Shown one piece after another: positions 1 through 12,826 of a stretch of 64,000 nt of DNA. A model generated the notes under the pieces. The model saw only the letters and a program-made list of their open reading frames with translations. It did no database searches and was not told the origin of the DNA. The first letter of the stretch is position 1. Every line of letters begins with the position of its first letter. This DNA is from Ephemerocybe angulata (taxonomy: Eukaryota; Basidiomycota; Agaricomycetes; Agaricales; Psathyrellaceae): the NCBI GenBank assembly GCA_013368325.1, contig JAACJK010000165.1, positions 558,001 to 622,000 on the forward strand, in the 5' to 3' direction. Position numbers and translations under genes: made by a program.

Positions 1-910
1 CGAGGTCACCGAGAGAGTGCACATTTGCGACTTTAAGGGAGGGATGTCGTCGAGCCGGGGTGGCTGACGCTCGCTCGAGCGGGAGTGTAGTTTCGGCCCC
101 GTGGGTTTCGAAGGCTCACTGGTTGGCTGGAGGCGGGGGCGAACTTGAACGTTGAGGAGAGGCGGTATGGGATGATGCAGCCCTTTCCGTGGTGGAAGCT
201 GAGCGCTGAGCTCGAGATTTGAGTCGCGCTGATGCGGGAGAGTGTGGAGGTGTCCTCCGCGTCATGGAGCACCTGGGAGCGATCTGCGGAGGCTAATGTT
301 GGGTGTGTCGGCACTGATTCGACGTTCCCAGCGAGCAGAGCGGAGGGTTCAGGTGGGCGAGAAACGGCCAAAAGGCGGGTGGTGGAACACGAAGACAAGG
401 ACGACTGCGGCGTAGCGGTGAGAGGCAACGAACGTAGCGGGAGGTGGACAACTGTGGTAGGTGCCAAGATCGCCTGGATCTCTGGAATGGCGACAAAACG
501 GTGATACTAGCAGCTGGTGTTAGCCTCAGAGGACGTCCAGAGGTGCAGAGATGGACGTACCAGGGTCGTGTAGTGGTCGAAAAGAGCGGGGCGTCACGTC
601 TAATCCGCTGGCGCTAGTTTCGGACACGTGATCGTACGGCTTGGTCCCAAGCTACGTCGGGTCCATGAGGGCTGTGGTGGAGCTCAACGAGCGCGAAATT
701 GACGAGGACGTCCAGGCGGAAATTCACAGAGGAAGGCACGAAGAGAGGCGAGTCTCCGTTGGCCCCTATCTCGGTGATCACATCCGGCACCGGAAGTTTA
801 TGTCAATTACCTCCGGCCTCGTTGCTTGGACTGAACCGCCATCTACGTATACCGCTTGTCTACCGCCATGTCGTCCAACATCGAGGACGATGCCGAAGAT
901 TCTATGATCG
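1..910. repeat. Dispersed repeat copy R1
   Basis: About 0.9 kb of diverged sequence that recurs at roughly 5930-6800, 9110-9850, 22850-23400 and (split) 26960-27264 plus 44056-44500. Shared landmarks in order are a GTTGAGGRGAGGCGGT block (near 150), GAGCTCGAGAT (near 208), ATCTCTGGAATGG (near 478), TACCAGGG (near 558), CCAGGCGGAAATTCACAGA (near 713) and a start-like CATGTCGTCCAACATCGAG (near 868). No open frame is shared by all copies, so any coding capacity is decayed. It may derive from a promoter plus first exon of an old gene family. It could also be a non-autonomous transposon. Confidence 0.6.
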
Positions 911-1270
911 ACGACCTGCATACTCGGGTGTCACACCGAGAGGGCTTCATTCAACTGGCCTTGATGCTGACAAAAAGAAATCTCCTGCCCTTGCGTCCAT
1001 TATCACCTACCCACCAGCTGCATTCTCAGGTACATTGGAACCCTCATATTTGACAATGTCGTTAACAATTCCTCCCAGTGTACCTATTAAGTATTTTAAA
1101 CGTCGAAGCCCGGCGGACACGTCTGAGCTTCTGGATATAGTCACATACCTCGCCCCCAATTGGGTGGTAGATACTTCCAGCTAGATGAGCTGTGCATTCT
1201 GCACGTCCTACCGCACCGTTTCAAGTTCGTTCATTGGGGTATGACACGTGCTTCGCCTCATGCCTTTTGG

Positions 1271-1280
1271 TATATCACAG
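1271..1280 (+). promoter_or_regulatory. Conserved core promoter of ankyrin gene A
   Basis: TATATCACAG lies 76 nt upstream of the chosen ATG. The same element occurs at the same distance in the two paralogues (TATATCAC at 18249, 69 nt upstream; TATATCACAG at 45440, 73 nt upstream). In A and C it follows a shared CGCCTCATG block. Conservation among diverged paralogues supports a real TATA-like element and supports the start codons. Confidence 0.55.
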
Positions 1281-1346
1281 AGACGCTCGCTCGCTTCCCT
1301 TCATTCTTCTGACCTCAGTTCTTCTCTCGCAATTCGCTCGTCCACC

Positions 1347-4300
1347 ATGTCGACTGGCGATTGCACAATTCCGGGAAATCCGGACATCGCTGGTATCGGC
1401 GTTCGCGTGGCGATATACATCCAGACTCTACTATACTTCATCCCCGCTTTCTGGGCACTTGTGGATGGAAAAGTCACGCAGGGTGAATTGGACGCTGCCG
1501 AGACCCAGGCAACCACAAACCTCGTTCTGGCATTTGCGATTCTCATCTCTTCCATCGTTCAAGCCCAAACGCTAGGCCTGACCAACTACCACGCTAGTAT
1601 CGTTCTCAACATGAGCTGGATGAACAATACGAATGCGTTCATCTACTTCCTGCTTTACATCCAGTACAAGAGCCAGCCGGGCACTCCAAACCCAGTTCCA
1701 CCCACCTGGAGAGCGTGGACCAGACATATCAGAGATATTGCTGTATCGGTCATCCCTTGTAAGTACCGTGCCTGCAGGAGAGCTTCTATTAGAGAACTAA
1801 CCTTCTGGGATTCCACGCCAGGCATTAAACGCAGGCGGAGACACGACAGCACAACCCCAGAGGTCAGACAGATTGACGAGGGCGTGAACTCCGGCGGCGT
1901 ACAGGACGCTCGGATAGGTGATTGTCGAGCTTTATAATTGGTCTTAGTTTGTAAACCCTCATCGAATGTACCAGGCAGTGACGACAGCTCGCGCATGGGC
2001 GCTAAGATCCTCGTCAAGCGCTTCGTGTTACTTCTCGGATCCTTACACCTCAGCCTCATGGCCGGTCTGGGGCTCTGGCTTTGGAGTAACATTCGGACCT
2101 TCGGAAAAGGGCAGGATGCTGCAAACGAATGTGCAGCGACGCACGCGCTAGTCACGATTCTCGGAAGCCAGGTCCCATTTTCTTCGGAGGCGCTGCGGAT
2201 TGCCTCGTTCGTCGTCTATGCAATATTCCTCATTCCGGGAGTGAACCTCCTTCTCCCGGTAACGCTATTCCTTGGGTTCCATTCCTGCTGTCGTCTTGCT
2301 TCCCCTCCGGAGACCGTCCCCCCAGACCAGATAAGGCGAAGTTCACGTTGGGCCAGGCGTCGGTTTTATATCCAAAACTACATCGGTCACCGCTGGGGCA
2401 TGCTGCCCCCATTCATCGGCTTAATCTTTCTCTTGGCGGTCAACGTAGTCTTCATTGTAGACATCGAGCTTCCGCTTAAGCGAAATGCAGGTCTCCAGGG
2501 GAAAGACGAAGCGGAGTGGGGATTTGGCCAAATCCTTGCAATGCTCCTCCTATTCATGCCTCTTCGTGATCTTTTCGAGACAATTCTTGCTCGGAGGATA
2601 AGGCAGAGGCAGAAGGACTTGGATCTCGGCCTCAAGAGCGCCATCAGGTCCAAGGATTGGGATACGATTTGTAACCTTGCTGGAAGAGGGGCAAACCCTC
2701 ACGTGGTACTCGATGGTAAGTCCGATTGCTTTCTACTACATCCCATCAGAGATTGAAATAGCCGGAATTGTGAACTGACACCCCCAATACCTACAGGACA
2801 CGGGACTGCAATTCAGGTGGCATGCACTTCGGATAGAGTGGATGTTATCAGGGCTCTCTTAGATGCAGGGGCTGATCCGAACCTTGGAGGTAAGTTCTGG
2901 CCATTGCAACAATATTTTCTTGAGAATTTAGTTTCTGACTACATATATACAGATGGCCAGAGGGATGTCAACACCATTGATAGAGATAATAAGGACTGTC
3001 TCCGCCTCCTCAACCAGTTTGAGAGCCACAATCTAGGTACTGGGTGCCATAGTTCTAATATACATCCTGAGCTCATATCACATATGTTCAATAGATGGAA
3101 GGAGCACACTGGTACAAGCAGCAAAGCATAAATATGGGGTTGGGGTAAAGCTTCTCCTACTACGTGGTGTTGTCCCCGATACTAATCATGATGAGGTATG
3201 TCCTTCTCGTATCTCAGTGGCCAGATATCCAGACATATAATCATACTCAATGTGCTTGTCAAGGCACTAGGGGTTTGTGAAGTCTCGGGCTCTAGGATGA
3301 CCTTGGCTGAGGCAGCAGCCAATGGCCAAGAAATTATAGTAATGATCCTCCTCGCCGCGCCTGGAATCGACGTCAATGCCCCAGACACAGCCTTGGGCTT
3401 TGCGTCCAGGAGCGGCCATGAAGCTGCTCTCAGGCTCCTTCTCGCCACGCCTGGGATCAACGTCAACGCCCCAGACACTGATGGGTGGACACCCTTGAGC
3501 GTTGCGGCTAGGGGCAGCCACGAAGCAGTTGTCAAGCTTCTTCTCGCCGCGCCTGAAATTGACGTCAATGCGCCAGACACCAGTGGGCGGACACCCCTGC
3601 GTTTTGCGGCTGAGGCCTGCCACGAAGCTGTTGTCAAGCTCCTTCTCGCCGTGCCTGGGATCGATGTTAATGCGCCAGACACCGATGGGTGGACACCCTT
3701 GATAGCTGCAGCAATGTTTGGCAAGGAAGCTGTTGTCAAGCTCCTTCTCGCCGTGCCTGGGATTGACATCAACGCGAGAGACACAGATGGGAGGACACCC
3801 TTGAGTTTTGCGGCCAGGTACGGCCGCGAAGCTGTTGTCGAGCTCCTCCTCGCTGCGCCTGGGATCAACGTCAATGCGCCAGACTTCCTGGGGCAGACAC
3901 CCTTGAATCGTGCGGCCTGGGGCGGCCATGAAGCAGTTGTCAAGGTCCTTCTTGCTGCGCCTGGGATCGCTGTCAACGCGCCAGACACCTATGGGAGGAC
4001 ACCCTTGAGTTTTGCAGCTGAAAACAGCCGCGGAGCTGTTGTAAAGCTCCTTCTCGCCGTGCCTGCGATCGACGTCAACGCGCCAGATGCCACTGGGTGG
4101 ACGCCCTTGATAATTGCAGCCAGGTACGGCTACGAAGCTGTTGTCAAGCTCCTACTCACCATGCCCGGGATCGAAGTCAATGCGGCGGACACCAGTGGGT
4201 GGACGGCCTTGACTTGGGCAGCCTTCAGAGGCAGAGAAGCTATTGTCCAGGACCTCTGCGCAAATCCCGGGATTATCGTCGATGTGGAGGACGTCAAGCG

Positions 4301-4376
4301 GCGGCTTGAAAATCCACCTGAAGGCCAGAACTGGAAGTATCCTGCATCGAAGGATACGCAGGATAAGTGTATGTAG
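1347..4376 (+). CDS. Polytopic membrane protein with C-terminal ankyrin array (paralogue A)
   Basis: Proposed exons are 1347-1758, 1822-1917, 1975-2715, 2797-2889, 2953-3036, 3095-3195 and 3264-4376, which join in phase to about 879 residues. Exon 1 encodes an N-terminal block containing PGNPDIAGIGVR and about three hydrophobic segments. Exon 3 adds about four more (for example GSLHLSLMAGLGLWLW and LIFLLAVNVVFIVDIEL). Two short exons each hold one ankyrin-like unit (DVIRALLDAGADPN). The last exon holds about ten near-identical 34-residue units built on TPLxxAAxxGHEAVVKLLLA followed by PGIDVNAPDT. Ankyrin arrays bind proteins, so a membrane-anchored scaffold is inferred; no partner is evident. 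The transmembrane block resembles a large Agaricomycete membrane-protein family. Compared with paralogue B, a small deletion before the end creates an early TAG, removing about 35 C-terminal residues. The first-exon boundaries of the ankyrin part are less certain. Confidence 0.75.
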
Positions 4377-4429
4377 AGTCGAAAGGCGGCGGGGCCCAGT
4401 ATGGATCAGAAGGAGGCGAACCTAGTGGA

Positions 4430-5930
4430 GGCTGAAGGGACGACACGTAGGCGAGGTGTACTATCAAGTTCGGACTGTAATATGGACCCGTCTCTATACC
4501 TTTCTATCATGACCAGAACTCCAAATTTCCTACTTTGAGCCGCCGTATGGTCCTCTTTGTTTGAAATTATCCCTGTTTCCTGAATCCTGTAATGAATGAA
4601 CTAACTCGGGGATCGTTGTTCACAGCTTCGAGGTCAACTCAATTTCTCTCGAGCCTTACGCGTAGAGGTGCTGTCCCGCACGACGAATATCAACATGCTT
4701 TATGAGGCAGTTCCCTGTCTCATGGCATCCCAGGACGGCCCACCCCAGCATAACAGCCTCAGTGATCCATCTATGCGCTTGTTTACCCAAACGTTCGTGT
4801 ACACTAGTAGCTCTTGCACCCAACTTGGTCTAACACATAGCTCAGGTACGAAGTTCCAAAGGCATGGGATGTGGAATCCCGCTGAATGGACGGTAACGCT
4901 CGACGGGCGCTTAAATTAGCAGCATCAAGAATATGCGTAATAAACAACAGCAAGCGAAGAGATATCCGTAAATATACTACGTACCCATGCACGAATAAGA
5001 GGGCAATACCCTTGTACGTCTCACAGATATACTAAAATACCAGCTGCTTTCGCTCGGAAGGCCGCGTCCACCGCCAATTCCCGCCCGCCCAATCCCACAA
5101 TAGAGAATGTCCATCTCCATTATTTCCCAAAACAGAACTTATGTGGTTAGCTCAATTCGGCTTGGACCTGAAACGAGATAGCCACTCCTACCTTGAAGCC
5201 TGAAGGCTAGAAATTAACGCGAAGCTATGTTCACGAGCGCAGCTGCAGACCCCCGGGGATCTAGAGGATTGTTAGCCCTGAAATGGGATCGTGAATAGGA
5301 GTGTCAGTTACATGTTACACCCTCCGACGGTAATACTCGATGGAGTGCATCGAGAGCTCAGACGCACTCCCGGAAGGTGGGCGCTAATACTCTTCTGGCG
5401 CTAATTTCCCTGGGCTTCTATGTAGAGCTCCTCAGAATCCGCGTTGCAACACGTATACCATTCTGCCAATCTACGCGAAATCGTCACCCGCCACACGCCA
5501 CTCCCCCCTTCTCCTGTTCAGCTTCGCCGCTTTACTACATGGATCATTTGTGGATCGTGGTGGATGTGTTGGAGGGTGGATCCTTGCACGTTGTCGACTG
5601 CGATGGCAAGGTTGTAGAAAAGGGAAACCGTCGGAGGGTCTATTTGAGGCGTTGCGGAGGGCGGCTAAGGCGCGTCGGAGGAGTGGGGTTGGAGAAGAAG
5701 CCGCACCGTGGGATGAGCGCGAGGAGAGGAATTGTTGAAGGGCGGGGGAGACGTCGACGATGGTTGAGAGGAGTAGGAAGCAAGAGGAGGGTTGAGACCA
5801 ATCCGGATGTTGGGGTCGTAATGGAGGACTTGGAGGAAGAGGCGAAGAATGAAGCGGTGTCTTGAATTGACCTTCGAGGAAGGCAGTCGAGGTCGAGCCT
5901 TCTGGCAGAGGTAGCGAGGGAGAGCCTTCC
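4430..5930. repeat. Segmental duplication arm 1 (flank of gene A)
   Basis: No gene is supported here. The stretch is collinear with 20990-22850 downstream of gene B: both have the 3' flank of the ankyrin gene, GAGGTGCTGTCCCGC, GGACGGTAA with CTCGACGGGCGCTTAAA, CAGATATACTAAAATACC, AGCTGCTTTCGCTCGGAAGG and a shared minus-strand reading frame rich in Pro/Ser/Leu (5640-5933 here, 22332-22742 there, both containing STLLLL.TPLN). That frame may be a decayed gene, but no domain is recognisable. Confidence 0.65.
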
Positions 5931-6800
5931 CAAGACAATGGCCAGTGGGAGGCCGGCGAGACTTTAGGAGAATTGAGAGCCGCTCCCTAGCTCGCTAGTG
6001 GGAGCGACCGTGTCTTCGGCGTAGTCGACAGGCCAAAGAGCGCGACGGTGTGTTGAAAGTTGAGGGGAGGCGGTAGGAAACGATGCATCGATAGAGGCAA
6101 GACTCCCAGACGCACTGGGGGAGAAGGCAAGCTTGCGGTGGACAGCTCCCTCATGTTGGATATCTTGTCACCGAGCGCGGTCTGGAGGATTCAAGGGTGT
6201 TGAAGGCGGCGAGAGAGAGGGAGGCGCCGGATGCATAGAGTAGTTACCGGAGAGAAGGGCGGCTGATGCAGGGCAGGTCGTTGAGTACAGAGGCGAAGGC
6301 GTAGAGGAAAAAGGGCGACGGGAGCTCAAGCGCTCAATCACGAAGCGGGTGTAGAGGCGTCGCCTGGATCACTGGCTTGGCTGAAACGGCGCACATCTGA
6401 CAGTTGTGTCAGTTTGAGAAGATATGACGAGACGCCGAGAAGGACTTACCACAGGTTGAACTCGGAGAGGATATCGCGGGTTGTGGTTGGAGACAGACAG
6501 GCGCGAGCAGCGTCTAATTCGCCGTGCTCCGCTTTCGGACAAGGGTCGCACGGCCTCGGAACGGAACTCTACACCCTCCCGTTCGTTGCAGGTCGATGCG
6601 AGCTCAGCTAAAGGCTCGGCGCTCAGGCCTCACTGCAGTGTGCGGAGAAGCGACCGTGCAGGCGTACTGACGCAGACGGGGACGACGACGAGAAGGTCGG
6701 CTGAACGGGAAGTTTTGCCCCTATCCCGGTGATGTCACCGTTTGATTCGGGGACCCGTTGCTTTCTTCCAACCACGATGGTCGTCTACAGCGAGGACGAC
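5930..6800. repeat. Dispersed repeat copy R2
   Basis: Shares with R1 the GTTGAGGGGAGGCGGT block (near 6059), CGCCTGGATCACTGG (near 6361) and GCCCCTATCCCGGTGATG (near 6717), ending in a start-like ATG at 6778 followed by an acidic stretch. It is also collinear with 22850-23400, so it belongs to the duplicated A/B flank. From about 6800 to 9110 I see no gene, only short unsupported frames and three copies of GGGCGCTTAA (7714, 8420, 8758). Confidence 0.5.
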
Positions 6801-9109
6801 ATCGGCGGCTCTGAGGCTTGGTGAGTTCATTCTCCTGGCTTTTCGTACCCTTTTCTTATGGTTCTCTGTCCTTCATCCAGTGCTGGTAAGGCGCGGTTAC
6901 AATCGGATTGGTTGTTGAGTGGATCGCTGTTCCTTGCTCGGCATATCTATGGCTGGTAATCGTAGCAGTAATGTGGATGGTAGCTCGGCGGATTCTTACC
7001 TTTACCAGCACTGAAACTGCTAACTAATGCGCCCTATCTAGGCCCCCTGCGCAACCACCTTGGCTATACCGTGAAGACAGACTTCGAAACACCTTCTCCC
7101 AGAAACTGACGTCCAATGCTCGTTACCTTTCTATCGGCCGACCCCAGGACTGACTGATGTAGAAGGACTAGTGAGATGGACGCACGATGGGTGAGCTTAT
7201 TCTGTCCGATCCTGCTGGAATTTCGCTCATAACGCACCTGCCGCCTTCGCCTTGATTTCTCCAGCCTGCCCCATTTCGCAACACTCCCCGAGGTTCCGGG
7301 CGCGACGTCACTACCATCCGAAGGATCGTTCACTGTATATTTCGCTCACACCATTGAACTGAGCTCTTTTCGTCGGTTGTCGTGGTTGAGAATCGAGAGA
7401 AAACGCGACACCGACGCCTCAAATTGAAAGTGAGTACTCGTGAGTATAACCAATACAGGAAGATCCTGACCACGCGCACATCGACAGAGACCCCAAGGCA
7501 CTACATACACACTTGACAATGGCCCCCGTTTGTGAACAAACCAATATATTAGGGGCTTCGTGCGCCCACTGGCAGCCACTGCGGACCGTCTGAGCACCGG
7601 CCTCCAAGCATCTGGAGGGCATTCTGTCGCTACAACCCAATTCTTTTCAAAGCGGAAGGCTATTCCAAGCAACACGGCGCCGGCAAGGGAGGATCAGCAC
7701 TGGCCCCCACGACGGGCGCTTAAGTCTACCTTCGACGACGCGAACGGGCGGTCCGCGTGACGGACGAGGACGCCCCGTACAACACCGAGTGGGGAGTGTC
7801 GTAGCACTCCGATATCGAACGTAGAGGCTGAGTAGACGACGTCGGAGGAGAGGAGGAATCGTACCCATGCGCTCGTTGCCTCCCCTTCACTCAGAGAGCT
7901 CTGAGTTGTGGATAATCACGGCTGAGTGGATGAATTTCATACTGCTCCTGGAACGCACTGACGTGGCCTCTCTCAGCTTAAGCCGCCTGTCTTTGATCCA
8001 GAGACGATAGGCTATAGGCTCACGTCCCCGAGATCGCCACTGTGTAAACACGTTCGCTCCGGCGCGAGGGCAGTGGATATCGTCGAAGAGATGAAGCTAG
8101 TACGTCCGGAAGCCTGAGCATGAAGGGGGAGGGCAAGGTAGGCTATGGGGGGAAAGTCAGTACATGTGGGCGTATACTAGGCGCGAGTTAGAGAGCAAAC
8201 GCTCGCGGTTCACCCCGTTTCCAGCCACTTGCGACGCCGGGTTTGGCTAGACAGCAGAGCGGCGGCAGGGGGAACGGCGACGGGAAGAGGGGTAGCGGAT
8301 CGGAGTGAAGTTGGATGGGCTGGTATGCTTCTGGGCGAAAACGAATGCGAATTTTTGTGCACCAATGCAAACACCGGCATTTCCCCCGACATGAGGCGAT
8401 GAAACATTGGCCTGTGCACGGGCGCTTAATTCGCTCTGCGGGCACATACGGCGGAATTGGGGCGTGCGTTTCATTTCTGACACATCGTGGTACTCTTTTA
8501 ATCGACTTCTTAATGTTTAATTTCGTCACCCGGCGCACTCTTCACATGCACAAGGCGCGCAGACCTTCAATGACCTGTGTAGGAGGTGTGCCCAATTTGA
8601 CCCTCTTTCGGTGGGCTAATGCGCTCGATTGAGCAGCTATAACACTCCATACAGATTCAGGTATACTTCAAGGTCAGTCCTGAAGGATGGAGGGCTATGT
8701 GGGGCCCGAGGGTGCGAAGCAGGCTGATGTCGCGCGATTTAAACGTGTTGCGCACATGGGCGCTTAATACTGTTACATCGCACTTGATGGGACTGTAAGC
8801 TTCATGCAAGTGATTCCTGGTACATACAGGTACTCTAAAGCCGAGTATTTCGGAAGGCATAAAGCCGCTCCCGTGGCACCATGACTGCGTCGGCCATCCC
8901 AAACGATCCCGAGCGCCCATCCCATCTCCTTGGTCCGGCAGCGTGACTTCACGGTCTCAAACCGTCATGGCAGCGACCTTATGATCCTATGAACGTGCGC
9001 ATTGACGTTCTCTCTAGAGAGCATATGTGCAGTCAGAAGGGACCCAGAGGTGAACGAAGACCAAGCGAAACCTTCAGATGGCAGCGGAAGCCACTGAGAG
9101 AGTCGGCTC

Positions 9110-9850
9110 CGCTGCTTATGAGGGCTGAGCTCGAGATCTGGGTCGTGCTGTTGCGTGGGAGGGGTCCCGTCAGAGCGCCGTGACGACCAGGCGAGTCGAA
9201 TGAAGATTTAGTGAGTCTACACTGAGTCTATGCTGGTGAGTGAGGCGGAGGAACAAGCTGGGGGAAAGGATAGACAAAGGATGGGGCCGTGTAACGCGAA
9301 AAGCGAACGAAGATGAAGGTTGAGAGGGAACGAGCGTGGTGAGAGTGTAGTGGGTGCCGAGGCTGCCTGGATGTCTGACATTTCGACAAATGTGAGAGAC
9401 TAGAATATGATGTTAACCTCCGAAGGGGCTACCAGAGGCAGAGATGGGCGTACCAGGGCGGAAGAGAGAGGGAAACAACAGGGTCCGTCACGTCTCATTC
9501 GCTCGCGTCGCTGGCAAGCGCTCGCACGGCAGGGCCTCTGCAGTGTGATACAGATAGTGTCAAGCCAATGAGGGCTGTGAGGGGGCTCAACGAGCGCGAA
9601 AGCGACGGATGGCGTCCAGGCGGAAATTCACAGATGAAGGGCGAGAAGAGAGGCAAGTCGGCGTTGGCCCTATCCCGGTGGCCGATATCGGCGATCACAT
9701 CAGGCACCGGAAGCTTGCCTCCGGCCTCGTTGCTTGGACTGGACCGTCGTGTCGTCCAACACTGGGGACGCTGAACATTGTAACAACTCGTTGACCTGTA
9801 TACCTGGACTGAAAGCGTTATGCTGAGTGGGCTCACACACGCGAGGTACG
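9110..9850. repeat. Dispersed repeat copy R3
   Basis: Matches R1 over GAGCTCGAGATCTGGGTCG (near 9127), the TACCAGGGCGG region (near 9451), TGAGGGCTGTGAGGGGGCTC (near 9568), CAGGCGGAAATTCACAGA (near 9616) and GCCTCGTTGCTTGGACTGGA (near 9724). Diverged and non-coding in all frames. It directly precedes the decayed PMT2 gene. Confidence 0.55.
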
Positions 9851-12081
9851 GCACCTACACTATTATCTTCACCTCATGGAAGAAAAGGCGAGGAGGAGGG
9901 TGAGGGCGGCGCGGTGGGGAATGGGAGAGATTTCGACGGCGGAGCGGCGTATCGGGTAGCGAGAAGAGACAGTTTGAGGACCAGGAGTATGAAGATGCTT
10001 GGAAGGACGTGTATAGCGAGCCCAAGGCGTAGAACGGACAGCGGATAAGCAGCGGGCGAGGACCGTCGCACCCAATGCCCCCGCCCACCACCATCGTGAG
10101 CACCATTCATCTCTACCATTATCCTACACGAACTCACTGCCTTCACTTATATAGACTGAGTTCCTTCTCCAGAACACCGAAGTCATCGTCCCTGTTGTCT
10201 ACACCTTCCTATGTCGGACCCGCTTCCATCGCATCGGCGCCTCCAACACCGTCGTCTGGGACGAAGTCCACTTTGGCAAGCTCAGATCGCACCATCTCAT
10301 GCGCGAGTTCTACTTCGACGTGCACCCACCGCTCGGGAAGATGCTTGTGGGCCTCGCAGGACTACTATCAGGCTACGGCGGCAGGTTCGAGTTCAAGTCC
10401 GGGGAGGTGTACTCCGATATGGTGCCCTATGTCGCGATGCGGGTCATGTTGGCGACGTTTGGGGTGCTTATGGTGCCGTTGGCGTGGTTTACTTCCGTCG
10501 AACTCGGTATGGCCCAGTGGGCGTGCCGATGGTTTTGCTTGGTGAGTTTGCCGTTGACATATCCGCTTGTTGGTGTTGCTCATAGCGCCATAGATGTCGG
10601 CTAGCTATGCAGCTCTCGTTTCATTCTATTGGACTCTGTGCTCCTCCTCTTCGCGTTTCTTACCGTTTTCCGTTTAACACAATTCCACAACGAGCTATTC
10701 GAGTGAGTCTCGTTCTGACGCCGCTCTCCGCGAAATGCTGACCATTACCATAGACAGTTCTCCATCGACTGGTGGGTATGGCTCTTCTTCACCGGAATCT
10801 CCATCGGCTGCGTTACCATGTTCGTCCTATTCGCTCATCTCCATCGTCTAGAAACCGTGATCGACCATCACCCTGCAGCGTGAAGATGATCGGTCTCTTC
10901 GCAACGGCACTGGTTGGCGTTTACACCCTCGAAGACCTCTGGGACAAGTTTGGCGACACTCGCCTGATCGTGCGCCAGCTGCTCAATCATTGAACAGCTC
11001 GTGTTGTCTACCTCAGCCTCGTCCCCGTCCTCGTGTTCATGGCCTCGTTCGAGATCCACTTCCAGATTCTGAACCACTCCGGACCCTACTGACTCGCAGA
11101 TGAGCCATCCCTTCCAGGCCCACGACTTCTACAAGAACCCTCTTGGTACGTTCCCTTTCGGCTGTTCGTCTTCGTCATCTTAACTCTGCATCGTAGACGT
11201 CGCATTTGGCTCTCGCGTCACCCTCAAGAACATGGACTGGGGAGGTGGACTCCTGCACTCCCACGTCCAGACATACCCGCCTCGAACCAGGCACAAGTGA
11301 CCTGCTACCACTACAAAGGAAACAACAACGAGGGGAACATCCTCCCCGCATGGAACGACAAGTAGTACGAGCCCGAAGGCCCTCTCCAGACTCCGATACC
11401 TCAAGGACGGCGACACCATTCATCTCTCGCACGTCTCTACCGGTCGCAATAATCTGCGCTCGCACACCGTCACGGCACCCGTGTCCAAGCTCAACTACGA
11501 GATGTCTGGATACTGGAACCTCACTGTTGAGGATAACCACGATTACTGGCAGGTCGAGATTGTGGATGATACGAAGAGGGGGAGTGTGGTCAAGCATTTG
11601 GCGCTGGGATGCTACTTGCACGCTGCGAATGCAGTGCTGCCGCAGTGGGGCTTCAAGCAGATCGAGGTCAGCTGTGATGAGGAGAATAACAAGAAGGATG
11701 CGCATACATACTGGAACGTGGAGAGTCGCTAGAACGATCGACGTGCGTGATGTTCACCTCAACTTCTACCTTTTACTGACCGAGGTCTTGCAGTCCCCGC
11801 CGGCAACATGAAGCTGTACAAGTCGCCCTTCCTGCGCGACTTCTGGACATCGAACAACGCGCTCATACCTGATCCGGACAAGAAGGATATGAGTCTTGAC
11901 CTCGAAGCCGTTCGACTGGCCTTTCCTCCGTCTCGGCATGAGGATGTGTGGGTGGGGGATAACCAGATCAAGTACTACCTCATGGGTACGCCTGTGGTTT
12001 GGTGGGGCAGCACGATCAGTCTGGGTGTTGCGCTCTTGACGTTCACTGTGTATATCCTGCGCTGGCAGAGGAAGTATAATG

Positions 12082-12246
12082 ATCTATGCTCGGCTTCGTC
12101 GTGGAATGGGGGGGAGAAAAACGAGCGGGGCTCGGGCTGCGTTCTCGTCGCCTGAGCTCTCTCGCCCGATCCACGAGATGACGAAACCGACGGTGGCTTT
12201 TCAAGACCACCGGCAGCCAGACCACCATGGGGACCGAGCTCAAGCC
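12082..12246 (-). repeat. Ngaro B2 repeat
   Basis: A 165-bp copy of 12662-12826, starting ATCTATGCTCGGCTTC on the plus strand and ending GACCGAGCTCAAGCC. It forms the element's 3' end and abuts the PMT2 coding sequence (AAGTATAATG, Lys-Tyr-Asn). Between it and A2, 12247-12371 is a unique spacer. Confidence 0.85.
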
Positions 12247-12371
12247 GGCACAAGGCGAGTAGTATGGAATACAACGAGTACCTACGTAGTAGAATGAAAT
12301 GAAACGAAGTGAAAAGAAAGAAAGCATGCGAAAAAAAAAGGAACCAAACAAGGGCAAGTGGTAAGGGTGGG

Positions 12372-12663
12372 GGAAGAAAGAAAAAAGCTCGCTATCGAGC
12401 GATGAGGATGGTGGAATGAAAGAGGGCGAGAGATCGCGTACCTATCGAGCGATGAGGATGGTGGAATGAAAGAGGGCGAGGAGAGAATGCCACCAGGGCG
12501 AACGATAAGTATACATCGGAGACAAAGAAACGAAAGAGAAAGAGAAATGTGAACGAGGCATGAACGAGGCGCGCCGACGCGTCTTCGCTTAGATAAGATG
12601 CGGCGGCGCGTGATGATGGGTCGCTTGGCATAGACCCCGGTCAAATGTGTTTGACCGTCTCAT
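12372..12663 (-). repeat. Ngaro A2 repeat
   Basis: A 292-bp copy of 16728-17019, from GGAAGAAAGAAAAAAGC to GACCGTCTCAT on the plus strand. It contains an internal tandem duplication around CTATCGAGCGATGAGG. It overlaps B1 by two bases (12662-12663), i.e. A2 and B1 are directly abutted. Confidence 0.85.
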
Positions 12664-12826
12664 CTATGCTCGGCTTCGTCGTGGAATGGGGGGGAGAAAA
12701 ACGAGCGGGGCTCGGGCTGCGTTCTCGTCGCCTGAGCTCTCTCGCCCGATCCACGAGATGACGAAACCGACGGTGGCTTTTCAAGACCACCGGCAGCCAG
12801 ACCACCATGGGGACCGAGCTCAAGCC
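12662..12826 (-). repeat. Ngaro B1 repeat
   Basis: A 165-bp partner of B2, abutting A2. Its inner end lies at the 3' end of the tyrosine recombinase frame, whose stop is at 12820-12822, so the last codons overlap the repeat. Confidence 0.85.

Noticed and set aside
3182..3988. Long minus-strand open frames over the ankyrin arrays (also 20324-20908 and 47807-48649)
   Set aside because: They mirror the 34-codon ankyrin repeats on the opposite strand; the codon pattern of the repeat leaves the complement open. No start context, introns or domain.
1347..4376. NLR-type immune receptor
   Set aside because: Ankyrins are present but there is no NACHT or NB-ARC domain; the N-terminus is hydrophobic membrane sequence.
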